From contig CBDAPX010000002.1 in the NCBI GenBank assembly GCA_965198725.1, positions 62,001 through 126,000 on the forward strand: a stretch of 64,000 nucleotides of DNA. Reading direction: 5' to 3'. Source of the stretch: CBDAPX01 sp965198725. GTDB taxonomy: Bacteria; Pseudomonadota; Alphaproteobacteria; Rhodobacterales; Rhodobacteraceae. The notes beneath the pieces were generated by a model. That model worked only from the letters and a program-made list of their open reading frames with translations, had not been told where the DNA came from and ran no database searches. Position numbers and translations under genes: made by a program. Each line of letters starts with the position of its first letter. Position 1 is the first letter of the stretch. Shown piece by piece: positions 27,383 through 35,648 of the stretch.

Positions 27383-27880
27383 ATGACCATCGAAATGCAG
27401 CTTGGCAAAATTGGCCAGAAGGGCTTTATGACCAGCTATCTAGAGGCGCTGTCGCTGGTCGAGCGTCTGAACCGGCTGTTGCTGGATGTGATTAAGGACG
27501 AGTTCGAGCGGTTGGGCGTTTTGGAGATAAACGCCGTGCAGGCGTTGCTGCTGTTCAATATCGGCGATAACGAGGTGACCGCAGGCGAATTAAAAAGCCG
27601 CGGATATTATCAAGGCAGCAACGTCAGCTATAACCTCAAGAAGCTGGTTGAAATGGGGTACATGCATCACAAACGGTGCGAGATTGACCGACGATCTGTC
27701 CGCGTACGGCTGACAAAAAAGGGGCAGGAAATCCACGACATCGTGGAAGAGCTGTTTTCACGCCATGCCAGCGGTCTGCAAGAGCGGGACGTGATCGGTC
27801 CGGCGGGAATGGAAGACATTACCGGCTCGCTAAAACGCGTGGAACGCTATTGGACAGACCAGATCCGCTATATTTATTGA
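27383..27880 (+). CDS. ldtR: LdtR-like MarR-family regulator
   Basis: 165 residues starting MTIEMQLGKIGQKGFMTSYL. A winged helix-turn-helix is centred on GYYQGSNVSYNLKKLVEMGY near residues 76-95, with the wing DRRSVRVRLTKKG at 102-115. In Rhizobiales the LdtR branch regulates an L,D-transpeptidase and stress tolerance, binding small ligands; here the same role is inferred. GGAGAGAGG precedes ATG 27383. Its 3' end overlaps the convergent DUF1194 gene by 7 bp. Confidence 0.82.
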   Translation: MTIEMQLGKIGQKGFMTSYLEALSLVERLNRLLLDVIKDEFERLGVLEINAVQALLLFNIGDNEVTAGELKSRGYYQGSNVSYNLKKLVEMGYMHHKRCEIDRRSVRVRLTKKGQEIHDIVEELFSRHASGLQERDVIGPAGMEDITGSLKRVERYWTDQIRYIY

Positions 27881-28635
27881 TCGGGCAACGGCCGGGCGCG
27901 CGGGCGCATCTGTTCCGTTGAAAGGGCGCCAATGGACTGCGCGCGAAGCTCTCGCTCTAACTTGCGCGTCATGGCCCGTTCATAGTCTTCAAACCCTTGG
28001 GCTATCTCTAGGAAGGCTCCGGGGCCATGCAAAACCTCATTTTGGCAATAGTCGATCAAGGTGACCTCGGCCTCATAATCAGCTGCGTTCACGACCAGTC
28101 CATTCACCGTCACATCTGAAAACGGAAAGTCGCGATAGGCTTGATAGGGCGCAAAGCCTTCGTTGTTTTCGCCGTCGCCCGCGATGTCGATGGTTTTGAA
28201 CAAACAGTCCGGCGCGCGTTCCAACAACCCCGCACCATAGCCCAAAGCATAGCCCATCGCCGTTGGAAACTCGTTATGGCTGCGCTTTGACAGTCCGATG
28301 GTCCGTGCGATATCCAGCAAGTCCGCCTGACCATCGACAATCGTCCAATCAACCAGCAATTCCTGATTATACCGCCCGCTCCATTCATAGGCGGCCAATG
28401 CCACTGGCAGGGGCGACGAAAACACCGCGCGCTGCACCTCTGGCGCCAGAGGTGCAGCGGCCAGTCCATTGCGCTGCAGATTGTCCTCAATCTCGTCCAC
28501 TGACGACGACACATCAATGGCCAACACCAGGGCGAGGCGACAGTCGGCTGCCGTTGCTGGCCCTGCCAGCAACGCCAATCCCGTTATCAAACCTGTACGG
28601 ATCACCAGTGACCGGTGTTTTCCATGCTGTTCCAT
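27874..28635 (-). CDS. DUF1194 von Willebrand A-like protein, secreted
   Basis: 253 residues. A signal peptide (cleavage near AGPATAA) is followed by a vWA-like fold with the MIDAS motif LAIDVSSSVDE near residue 38, then DGENNEG near 156 and a C-terminal basic helix. DUF1194 proteins are periplasmic metal-ion-dependent adhesion-type domains of unknown partner. The start overlaps the gloA 3' end by 34 bp. Confidence 0.86.
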   Translation of the reverse strand: MEQHGKHRSLVIRTGLITGLALLAGPATAADCRLALVLAIDVSSSVDEIEDNLQRNGLAAAPLAPEVQRAVFSSPLPVALAAYEWSGRYNQELLVDWTIVDGQADLLDIARTIGLSKRSHNEFPTAMGYALGYGAGLLERAPDCLFKTIDIAGDGENNEGFAPYQAYRDFPFSDVTVNGLVVNAADYEAEVTLIDYCQNEVLHGPGAFLEIAQGFEDYERAMTRKLERELRAQSIGALSTEQMRPRARPLPDQ

Positions 28636-29030
28636 GGCTCTGCCGGGGCCAGAGACTCGCCATCCTGCAGCAGCTCGATCGAGATGTTGTCTGGCGACCG
28701 GACAAAGGCCATTCGACCGTCACGGGGCGGGCGGTTGATCGTCACGCTGTTGTCCATAAGATACTGACATGTCTCATAAATATTGTCGACGCTATAGGCC
28801 AGATGTCCAAAATGGCGGCTGTCACTGGGCAGTTCATCATCGCCATCCCAGTTATAGGTCAACTCAACCGGGCATTCTTCCTGCCCCGGAGGCGCCATGA
28901 AAATCAGGGAAAACCGACCTTGGTCACTGTCATAGCGGCGCGTTTGCTTCATACCCAGCAGCTCATAAAACGCCATGGATTTTTCGAGGTCTTTTACCCG
29001 AACCATGGTGTGCAGATAGGTCAGTCCCAT
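28602..29030 (-). CDS. gloA: Glyoxalase I (lactoylglutathione lyase)
   Basis: 142 residues. The four metal ligands of the His/Glu/His/Glu set are visible: H7 in TYLHTMVRV, E57 in VELTYNW, H75 in FGHLAYS and E121 in SIELLQDG. It isomerises the methylglyoxal-glutathione hemithioacetal to S-lactoylglutathione. ATG 29030 has GGAGAGA upstream; the frame extends further but homology starts here. Overlaps DUF1194 by 34 bp. Confidence 0.93.
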   Translation of the reverse strand: MGLTYLHTMVRVKDLEKSMAFYELLGMKQTRRYDSDQGRFSLIFMAPPGQEECPVELTYNWDGDDELPSDSRHFGHLAYSVDNIYETCQYLMDNSVTINRPPRDGRMAFVRSPDNISIELLQDGESLAPAEPWNSMENTGHW

Positions 29031-29100
29031 ATGTCTCTCCGATGTTGCACGTGTGACGGCGAGCATAGCGCGCCGCCGGTATGTGTCGAGAGGGGGGCGA

Positions 29101-30501
29101 TTAGAATGCGGATTGAATGCCGAAATTAACGCCGAGGCGCTTGCTATCATACAGGCTGACATTGCTGTCGACCACGGATCCAAAGACGGTCATCGTCGGG
29201 TTGAAGCCGTAATAGTCGATATCTTTGAATATCAGGGTCATTTCGGCCGAGTATTTATCTTCGTTCCGCCCGTCCGGGTTATGCGGCGAGACGTCATAGT
29301 CGCGGTTTCGCATGCGCAATCCGAATTGCGCGTTGGCGCCCAGGATGGGTTTTGCCAGCACAAGCGATGCGCTGAGACCGACTTCGACAAACTCTTCGGA
29401 TGCGACCGGTGATTGGGAAAATGCCGCTGTTCCGGCCACGCGCAGCTGCATGCCATTGTCCAAGAGACGGGCCAACCAGATGTCTGATCGGTAAGTGTCG
29501 AGATCCGCGGTGCGAATGCCGAATTGTCGTTCCATTCCCAAACGTCCATTGATCCGCGCCCGCCGGCTGAGGGAATAGGATTTCAGGACGTTGCCACGCA
29601 AGAACCGTGCATATTCATCGCTACCATACCACGCCTGTCCCCCATCAAAGCGCAATGCAACCTCGCCACGGCCTTGAAAGTTAAAGGTCCGATAGCCATA
29701 GCCCAAAACGGCACTGAGATAGGTGAAATCAGAGGCGTTCGCATCAGGCGCGATGTTTTTGGCATCGTCCGACAGCGTGTAGTGGCGCGAGGTAAAAGAA
29801 AAGAAGATGTCCTGTGCCCAGTCGGCGGTCTGGCTGAACCGATAACGGGTGTCGAAGCCAAAGGCATATTCGATCCCCGAAAGCGCCAACGCCGCACCGT
29901 CCAGCTGATATTCCAACGGTTGGCCAAACAACGTTTCGGTCAGTTCATAGTTCAGAAACGAGGATCGCGAGGATGAACCGTTGTTGATATTGCTGTCCGG
30001 CGTGATCGAAAAGGAATAGCGCGTCGACCACGGATTGGCCGACCGGACATAGCGAAAGTCGCGAATGGCAATCTGTTCCAGCCGTTTGTCAGGGGCCAGT
30101 TCCACCGCACGGCGCAACCAAAGCTGGGCCATGGTTTTCTGATCCGCGCCGGACAGAACCTGGGCCATGATCATCGCAGCGGCGTATTTCTCGCGGTCTG
30201 TTTCGGCGGCTTTCCACGCTTGTCGGGCGGCGGCGCGCGCTTCGGGAAAGGCACTCAGATCGCGGTGGGCGCGCGCCGTGATCAACCAGGCTGTTTGATC
30301 GGTCTCATCTCGTTCCAGCAAAGCACCCGTTAGAACAAGAGCTTGATCTGGTTCGCCGACGCGCAAGGCGTGAGCCGCGGCTGCGCGCATTTGATCTGGT
30401 CCGACAGTGAGGAAGCGTTCTTGTGCCGCGGCGCTCAATGACAGGGCAAGCCCCAAGGCCGCGGCCATCAAGAACCGGATGCCCCAATGCGCCCGCATCA
30501 T
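29101..30501 (-). CDS. Slam-like outer-membrane protein (DUF560, type XI secretion)
   Basis: 466 residues: a signal peptide to about residue 26, TPR-like helices from about 30 to 155 (DQMRAAAAHALRVGEPDQAL repeat region), and a C-terminal strand-rich DUF560 beta-barrel ending in Phe (GVNFGIQSAF), the usual outer-membrane signal. This is the architecture of surface lipoprotein assembly modulators, which move lipoproteins or soluble cargo across the outer membrane. The gene lies 9 bp behind a TbpB-like lipoprotein gene, its probable cargo. N-terminal TPRs help recognise cargo. The barrel strand count was not determined. Confidence 0.82.
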   Translation of the reverse strand: MMRAHWGIRFLMAAALGLALSLSAAAQERFLTVGPDQMRAAAAHALRVGEPDQALVLTGALLERDETDQTAWLITARAHRDLSAFPEARAAARQAWKAAETDREKYAAAMIMAQVLSGADQKTMAQLWLRRAVELAPDKRLEQIAIRDFRYVRSANPWSTRYSFSITPDSNINNGSSSRSSFLNYELTETLFGQPLEYQLDGAALALSGIEYAFGFDTRYRFSQTADWAQDIFFSFTSRHYTLSDDAKNIAPDANASDFTYLSAVLGYGYRTFNFQGRGEVALRFDGGQAWYGSDEYARFLRGNVLKSYSLSRRARINGRLGMERQFGIRTADLDTYRSDIWLARLLDNGMQLRVAGTAAFSQSPVASEEFVEVGLSASLVLAKPILGANAQFGLRMRNRDYDVSPHNPDGRNEDKYSAEMTLIFKDIDYYGFNPTMTVFGSVVDSNVSLYDSKRLGVNFGIQSAF

Positions 30502-30510
30502 AAAAGTCCC

Positions 30511-31569
30511 TTATCGGTAAACGGTAAAGCCGCCGGTTTCCCGTGCGGTGATCCCATCCCCGTTACCGATCGAATTCGTCAGAACAACAACGCCTGTGAT
30601 TTCCTCGGCATTATCACCGGACACCACGGCATAGTAGTTGCCTGTCTCAAACGTAATGACCTCTCCTGCCGCGTTGACAAACGAACTGTCGAGCGTGCCC
30701 AGTAGTTCGCCATTGTCGTCCAGTGCGCCGGGTCCAACAATGAACTGAGCCACCGGAATGGCAGTTAGGTTGGCATTCTGATCCGCGTTGATGCCATCGA
30801 TTGTATCTTGCGTCACATCGTTGCCATTGATGTCAAAGACGCGACGGTTCCCGATGATCCCGCGCACCCCATCGCCACGAGTGTTGGTTGAATCGTTGAA
30901 GTCGTCAAAATCGATGGCAATTTGGATGTCTGCGGTTGTGTATTGCAGGCCTCCACGGCCGTTGAAGTCTTTCAGCCCTGCCAATTCACCTGTGTAAAGC
31001 GCTTGACCTGTGCTGGGCAGCGTCACGCCACCTTCCCGCTGATAGATGAAGCCGCCAAAGCCAAAATTCCGGTAAGCCCCTGTTCTGACAATGGCAAACT
31101 GAGAATTGCCTGACGTGCTGATGCCATAGATGGCTCGGTGCGTGAATTGGTTGATCGCCGTACCTGTAAGACTGTCCGGGTAAAGCGCCGATGCTTCGTA
31201 AACGGCAAACGGGCCGAGTGAGCTGACATCCGTTCCCCTTGAATACGTGTTGTCACCATCAAAGGCGAGGCCGTCGATGACGAAGGTGTCGGTTGTCGAG
31301 TCATATGTAACCGAAGCCAAAGAGCCGTCCCCGGCCTGACCGCCATCCGCTTGAGTGGGCTCGGAACGAAAGATCGATGCGCTTGGACTGGGCGATGCAG
31401 TGCCGGGTGGTGTGGTGCGATCACCATCAATATCCGTGCCGGTATCAGTATCCGTACCGGTATCGCCACCGTCTTCGGTTTCTTCTTCGTCGTCGAATGG
31501 ATTCGTGCCATCACCGCCGCACGCGGATAGCGTAAGACCCACCGCAAGTGCGGCGATAAACTTGTTCAT
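30511..31569 (-). CDS. TbpB-like surface lipoprotein, putative Slam cargo
   Basis: 352 residues. A lipoprotein signal (MNKFIAALAVGLTLSACGG, lipobox LSAC) is followed by an acidic, Thr/Asp/Gly-rich linker to about residue 58 (repeats of TDTDTG type) and then a strand-rich domain. The C-terminal GDNAEEITGVVVLTNS resembles the handle/barrel motif of transferrin-binding protein B-like domains, where the consensus has AEExxGVF. Such proteins are exported by the adjacent Slam-like protein and bind host or environmental ligands. No ligand can be read here; the haemophilin and transferrin receptor families are only distant relatives. Confidence 0.72.
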   Translation of the reverse strand: MNKFIAALAVGLTLSACGGDGTNPFDDEEETEDGGDTGTDTDTGTDIDGDRTTPPGTASPSPSASIFRSEPTQADGGQAGDGSLASVTYDSTTDTFVIDGLAFDGDNTYSRGTDVSSLGPFAVYEASALYPDSLTGTAINQFTHRAIYGISTSGNSQFAIVRTGAYRNFGFGGFIYQREGGVTLPSTGQALYTGELAGLKDFNGRGGLQYTTADIQIAIDFDDFNDSTNTRGDGVRGIIGNRRVFDINGNDVTQDTIDGINADQNANLTAIPVAQFIVGPGALDDNGELLGTLDSSFVNAAGEVITFETGNYYAVVSGDNAEEITGVVVLTNSIGNGDGITARETGGFTVYR

Positions 31570-31769
31570 GCCCTCAGCCTCAATATTATTGTTTTGCTGC
31601 TTTTGAGCGACACTGTGGTGGACTGCGGCGAAAAGTCAATTGCGGATAGAGGGTTGCCGTCAATTCTTCGACTTAGCATGGCCCATATGCCATACCGTAT
31701 ATGGCGGTTCCCCGCTGCCTTTCGACAAGATATAGTCATTGCGACTCAACCAGAAAAACGGAGCGCCCC
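31570..31769. other. Divergent promoter region, no further feature seen
   Basis: This 200-bp region separates the Slam/cargo pair (minus) from thyX (plus). It is AT-richer than the genes around it. I searched by eye for a Fur box or other clear operator and saw none. Confidence 0.4.
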
Positions 31770-32684
31770 ATGCCGCTGTCGCCGGAACAACAGGCCGAAA
31801 TCGATGAACTGCGTCAAATACCTCAAGACACGTTTCGTGCGGTGGCTCCTGGGATGGAACAGCATCTTTATACGGCATACCCTGTGTTGGATCACGGTTT
31901 TGTTCGGGTCGTCGATTACATGGGGGACGATGCCGCGATCACGCAGGCGGCCCGTGTTAGTTACGGTAAAGGAACCAAGTCAGTTTCAAATGACGAAGGT
32001 CTGATCCGCTACCTGATGCGCCATTGGCATTCGACGCCTTTTGAAATGTGCGAGATAAAGCTGCACGTAAAGCTACCAGTTTTTGTCGCGCGTCAGTGGA
32101 TCCGGCACCGAACGGCGAACGTAAACGAGTACTCGGCCCGTTATTCAATCCTCGACCGGGAATTCTATATCCCGGCGCCGGAACATGTCGCGGCACAATC
32201 CGTGGTCAATAACCAAGGACGTGGCTCTGTTTTGGAGGGAGAAGAGGCGGCGCGCGTTTTGGAGATTTTGAAAGCGGACAGCGCCCGAGCCTATGACAAC
32301 TACGAAGCGATGATTTCACAGGACGGGCAGCAGGGTCTGGCCCGGGAACTCGCGCGGATGAACCTTCCAGCCAACATCTATACTCAATGGTATTGGAAGG
32401 TAGACCTGCACAATCTGTTTCATTTCCTCAGGTTGCGGGCCGACGCGCATGCTCAATACGAAATCCGGGTCTACGCCGAAGAGATGTGCAAGATCGTTGC
32501 AGATTGGGTGCCCTTCGCCTATCGCGCATTTGAAGACTATCGCATGGGTGGTGCGACATTGAGCGGTACGGCACTGGACGTGGTGCGCCGGATGCTGAAG
32601 GGCGAGGATGTGACGCAGGAAAACTCTGGCATGTCAAAAGGTGAGTGGCGCGAATTTGAAACACTTCTGCGCGCTGAACCTTAA
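31770..32684 (+). CDS. thyX: Flavin-dependent thymidylate synthase
   Basis: 304 residues. The ThyX signature RHRTANVNEYSARY lies near residues 112-125, and the FAD/dUMP-binding C-terminal region contains NLFHFLRLRADAHAQYEIR near residue 215. It methylates dUMP to dTMP using methylene-THF and NADPH. ATG 31770 follows GGAG; the open frame upstream lacks homology. Confidence 0.96.
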   Translation: MPLSPEQQAEIDELRQIPQDTFRAVAPGMEQHLYTAYPVLDHGFVRVVDYMGDDAAITQAARVSYGKGTKSVSNDEGLIRYLMRHWHSTPFEMCEIKLHVKLPVFVARQWIRHRTANVNEYSARYSILDREFYIPAPEHVAAQSVVNNQGRGSVLEGEEAARVLEILKADSARAYDNYEAMISQDGQQGLARELARMNLPANIYTQWYWKVDLHNLFHFLRLRADAHAQYEIRVYAEEMCKIVADWVPFAYRAFEDYRMGGATLSGTALDVVRRMLKGEDVTQENSGMSKGEWREFETLLRAEP

Positions 32685-32893
32685 AGCTATTGATGGCAAA
32701 AGAACCGATGCGCATTTCAGAGTGGCCGTCGTATTTTCGCGCGGAAAAGCGAAACAGTAGCCTACGATCGACTGCATTTTTGTTCTACGAGAAACACTGG
32801 TGTGCGCATCCCCTAAACCACTGGACTTTGTCCTCCTTTCGCGCTCATTCTGGTGGTAAGTTTCGGAACACTTGAGTTAATTCGGGGGTAACT
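32685..32893. other. Intergenic region, nothing recognised
   Basis: 209 bp between thyX and the small secreted-protein gene. A 61-codon reading frame in it lacks a plausible ribosome site or protein-like composition, and I see no clear promoter or repeat. Confidence 0.4.
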
Positions 32894-33160
32894 ATGCGCT
32901 TTGTCGTGAGTATTGCAGCACTTTGCATGGCGTCTTCAGCAGCGTTTGCACAGCAAACCGACGTCAACGTCTATCCATACGCACATCATACCAACTATTG
33001 TCCATCAGGCTTGCAGCCTGTGGTCGCCGGCAATGATGGGATTTCCTGTGGTCGCCCGAACCAATCGGTCAGCTATCAAGAGGCCATGCGTAATCCGGGC
33101 AACGGGCACCGGTCATACAGCATTTACTCCTGCGTCGCAGGAACAAAAGGCTGTAATTAA
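32894..33160 (+). CDS. Small secreted protein of unknown function
   Basis: 88 residues. The signal peptide MRFVVSIAALCMASSAAFA is followed by a 69-residue mature part with four cysteines (NYCPSG, ISCGRP, YSCVAG, GCN), which could form two disulfides in the periplasm. Ribosome site GGGGG lies near 32885. I do not recognise a family. A shared terminator separates it from the convergent cold-shock gene. Confidence 0.68.
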   Translation: MRFVVSIAALCMASSAAFAQQTDVNVYPYAHHTNYCPSGLQPVVAGNDGISCGRPNQSVSYQEAMRNPGNGHRSYSIYSCVAGTKGCN

Positions 33161-33165
33161 TAAAC

Positions 33166-33186
33166 GCGCCCTTTGTCCAAGGGCGC
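33166..33186. terminator. Bidirectional-type terminator between the small secreted gene and the cold-shock gene
   Basis: An 8-bp perfect stem (GCGCCCTT/AAGGGCGC) with a 5-nt loop. Read on the minus strand it is followed by TTTATTAATT, a good tail for the cold-shock transcript; the plus-strand tail is GC-rich and weaker. Confidence 0.7.
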
Positions 33187-33206
33187 GCCGTCCTAGGATA
33201 AATGAC

Positions 33207-33413
33207 TTATAGCGGTTTGAGATCACCCGCCATCTGGCGACCATCGCGGCCATCTTGCAGTTCGTATTGAACTTTCTGATTGTCTGCGAGTCCCGTCAGT
33301 CCTGATCTTTCGACGGCTGAAATGTGCACAAACACATCCTTGCCGCCTTCGTCGGGGGCGATAAACCCATAACCCTTGGTTGTATTGAACCATTTCACGG
33401 TGCCGGTCGGCAT
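33207..33413 (-). CDS. Cold-shock domain protein (CspA family)
   Basis: 68 residues. A single cold-shock domain with RNP1 KGYGFIAP (residues 13-20) and RNP2 VFVHIS (27-32). It binds single-stranded nucleic acid and melts mRNA structure. A ribosome site AAGGAGA lies about 10 nt upstream, behind a leader of about 130 nt containing an 8-bp inverted repeat. Confidence 0.95.
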   Translation of the reverse strand: MPTGTVKWFNTTKGYGFIAPDEGGKDVFVHISAVERSGLTGLADNQKVQYELQDGRDGRQMAGDLKPL

Positions 33414-33443
33414 ATCCCGTGTCTCCTTCTACCTTGCTTTGCT

Positions 33444-33461
33444 CCTTTGCACATGCAAAGG
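33444..33461. promoter_or_regulatory. Perfect 8-bp inverted repeat in the cold-shock leader
   Basis: CCTTTGCA-CA-TGCAAAGG. It lies 31 bp upstream of the cold-shock ATG. The 2-nt centre suits either a protein operator or, with the innermost pair open, an RNA hairpin next to the ribosome site. Confidence 0.45.
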
Positions 33462-33632
33462 CCATTGGACGGCGCATCCGGGTTCAAACAACTGGTCTGG
33501 TGTTACGTGACGAGAGCCTGACAACGGGTGTTCCACGTTAAATGATTGCACGGTAAGGCCAAAAATCAAGGAAAACGGGTATCGCAACTTGATGAGCGTC
33601 ACTTTATCGCGCACAAAGACAAAGGGAAATTC

Positions 33633-33953
33633 ATGCGACTTTATGGTCTTAAAACCTGTGATACGTGCCGTAAGGCATTGAAATGCCTTCCAGATGCAGA
33701 GTTCTCTGATGTCCGCGTAGATGGTGTGCCGCTAGACATATTAAATTTCGCATTTGCACAATATGGCGACAAATTGCTGAACACCCGGTCAACCACATGG
33801 CGTGGTCTGAGCGACACGGAACAGCAACGCGATCCCTTGGAATTGCTGCAGGCGCATCCAACCTTGATGAAGCGTCCCCTGATCGACGTTGATGGCACCT
33901 TGCACCTCGGGTGGACCAAGGACGTTCAGGCAGCCCTTGGCGTTGATGGTTAG
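33633..33953 (+). CDS. ArsC/Spx-type reductase-like protein
   Basis: 106 residues. It starts MRLYGLKTCDTCRKALKCLP, with the CxxC redox pair at residues 9 and 12, and later has KRPLIDVDGTLHLGW, matching the ArsC-related (YffB/Spx/arsenate reductase-like) family. The usual third arsenate-binding Arg is in the KRPLI segment. It may be a glutathione/thioredoxin-linked oxidoreductase; true arsenate reduction is not shown. No arsenic operon is nearby. Confidence 0.85.
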   Translation: MRLYGLKTCDTCRKALKCLPDAEFSDVRVDGVPLDILNFAFAQYGDKLLNTRSTTWRGLSDTEQQRDPLELLQAHPTLMKRPLIDVDGTLHLGWTKDVQAALGVDG

Positions 33954-33992
33954 ATTGCTTATGTCGGGCTGACAAAAAAACGGAGTGGCAAG

Positions 33993-34361
33993 ATGCGCAA
34001 CGCTGCGCTGGTATTGGGCATTATCGCTGGCGTCATCGGGATGATGGTCGGCTTTTTCTCGTTTGGGTACACCCAGGCAGTCGAACAATTTGGTGAGGTT
34101 GAAGGTCTGTTTGAGCAGGTGAACGACCCGCAATTGATCCGGATCACCTCAATTGTCGCGCCGATGTTGGCGATTGCAGGTGGGGCCATGGCGCGGGCGC
34201 GCGCCCTGTGGGCCGGTATTTTGCTGCTGTTGTCAGCGGCGGGGATGTATCACGCCTTTGGCTTTGGGGTGTTTACGATGTTCCCGATCGCCTTTGCCGG
34301 GGTTGCCGGTCTGCTGGCCATTGGGGCCGGCAAACCGGATGAGCCTAAGGCACATTTCTGA
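33993..34361 (+). CDS. Small membrane protein of unknown function
   Basis: 122 residues with about four hydrophobic helices: 5-25, 55-70, 72-90 and 93-113. There is no signal-peptide cleavage site. No family is recognised; such four-helix proteins are often transport or stress accessories. Its stop codon abuts the convergent DoxX stop within a 12-bp palindrome. Confidence 0.65.
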   Translation: MRNAALVLGIIAGVIGMMVGFFSFGYTQAVEQFGEVEGLFEQVNDPQLIRITSIVAPMLAIAGGAMARARALWAGILLLLSAAGMYHAFGFGVFTMFPIAFAGVAGLLAIGAGKPDEPKAHF

Positions 34362-34889
34362 TCAGCTGATCTTAAAGATCCGGTCCAGCGAAAGCGGACC
34401 GGCGCCTTTGATCACGATGACCAGCAACAGGAACACCCACATCGCGCGCTCGTCGATCAGGCCTTGGGCACTGTCAAAGAGAGAGCCCAGCTTTTGGCCG
34501 TGACCGGTCACGTCGACCAAGGTTTGCACGCAGACCACGCCGATCATGCCCAAAGCACCCAAGCGTGTCAGAAAACCAACAAGGATCAGCGCGGGCAAAA
34601 TGAATTCTGCCCATGTGCCGGCGAGGGCCACCAGCCAATGGAAAAAGCCCAGCTGTGAGCTGTCATAAGTGACCGCTTCCATCGCTTTGGGAAAAATCTG
34701 AACATAAGCGCCGTCAGAGGGAAACAGGAACCCAAAGATCCCATCACCCAGCTTGGTTACCGCAGCTTTCCAGTAATACATCAGCAGGACCGCGACAAAG
34801 GCGAGCCGCGCCAGCGTCGGGACAACGAAATTGGCGGACTTGTCCAGAAGGTTGAAGACGCTGTTATGCGCAGAGATCAGGGTATTCAT
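34362..34889 (-). CDS. DoxX-family membrane protein of the bufferin operon
   Basis: 175 residues with four membrane helices, starting at about residue 20, and family motifs RLAFVAVLLMYYWKA near 27-41 and FILPALILVGFLTRLGALG near 116-134. DoxX proteins accompany bufferin clusters and are thought to support redox chemistry or membrane handling of the product. It is the last gene of the minus-strand operon, 3 bp after bufC. Confidence 0.87.
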   Translation of the reverse strand: MNTLISAHNSVFNLLDKSANFVVPTLARLAFVAVLLMYYWKAAVTKLGDGIFGFLFPSDGAYVQIFPKAMEAVTYDSSQLGFFHWLVALAGTWAEFILPALILVGFLTRLGALGMIGVVCVQTLVDVTGHGQKLGSLFDSAQGLIDERAMWVFLLLVIVIKGAGPLSLDRIFKIS

Positions 34890-34892
34890 AAT

Positions 34893-35648
34893 TTAGTCTT
34901 TCACTGTCAGAGAGGTGATGACACCATGTCCGAGCATCAGCCCGAGCGTGGCGCCGAGATCAAATTCGGGTAGCGCATCTGTGGCCGCCTGATGCGCAAC
35001 GCCCAGAGGTTGGTTATCTTCCAACGCTTTCAGGAACGTATAGGCCCCGTCGGGGAGAAGGTGCGGCTGCGGGTCAAACTCTGACCGGGTGATCAGAACG
35101 TCTTCGCCCCGCGGCGCAGGTTTGGGTGCGCCATCTGTCATGTTGTATGCCCAGATGGCGTGAACCGGATGGGCCGAGCAGAGGATTTGTACCGCCGGGG
35201 CCAGTGTCATGCGGGTTGCCATCAGCGTCTCTGGCGACATTTGTCCCAACGCATCTGCGGCAATCGGCGCCGCATCTGCAGCGTGGTAGGACCGGCGCAT
35301 CGCCAACTCCAACCGGGCAACATCGGCCAGGTAGGGCAGGTGAGCCAATTGCGACATGCTTTCGAGAAACGCCGGAAAGGCCTCACCATAATGCATCATC
35401 AACGGCGAACTGGGTGGATGCGCGCGCAGGAACAGGCCCGACAGACCTTCCATGTTTTGCTGGCCCAAAAGCTTGGTGATGACCGGAAAACCGGTCCGCA
35501 TCGCTTCAGTCAGCGAAACGGCAACATTATTGCGATAAACGTTGAACCGGCGACCGGCTGGTCTGCCTTGGCCGTCTTCCAGGCCCTCGGGCGCAGGACA
35601 ACCGGCGTCCAGCATGGCCGCACGGAACATATCTTGGTCCACAATCAT
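34893..35648 (-). CDS. bufC: DUF2063 bufferin maturation partner BufC
   Basis: 251 residues. The N-terminal DUF2063 domain shows RRFNVYRNNVAVSLTEAMRTGFPV near residues 33-56, and a C-terminal domain follows. BufC-type proteins bind the precursor peptide and partner with the DUF692 enzyme (as the MbnB/MbnC pair does). It overlaps bufB by 4 bp, indicating tight coupling. Confidence 0.88.
   Translation of the reverse strand: MIVDQDMFRAAMLDAGCPAPEGLEDGQGRPAGRRFNVYRNNVAVSLTEAMRTGFPVITKLLGQQNMEGLSGLFLRAHPPSSPLMMHYGEAFPAFLESMSQLAHLPYLADVARLELAMRRSYHAADAAPIAADALGQMSPETLMATRMTLAPAVQILCSAHPVHAIWAYNMTDGAPKPAPRGEDVLITRSEFDPQPHLLPDGAYTFLKALEDNQPLGVAHQAATDALPEFDLGATLGLMLGHGVITSLTVKD

Noticed and set aside
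31570..31769. Fur box in front of the Slam/cargo pair
   Set aside because: No sequence resembling the Fur consensus was found by eye.
32690..32875. 61-codon frame between thyX and the small secreted gene
   Set aside because: No ribosome site and no protein-like pattern; read as intergenic.
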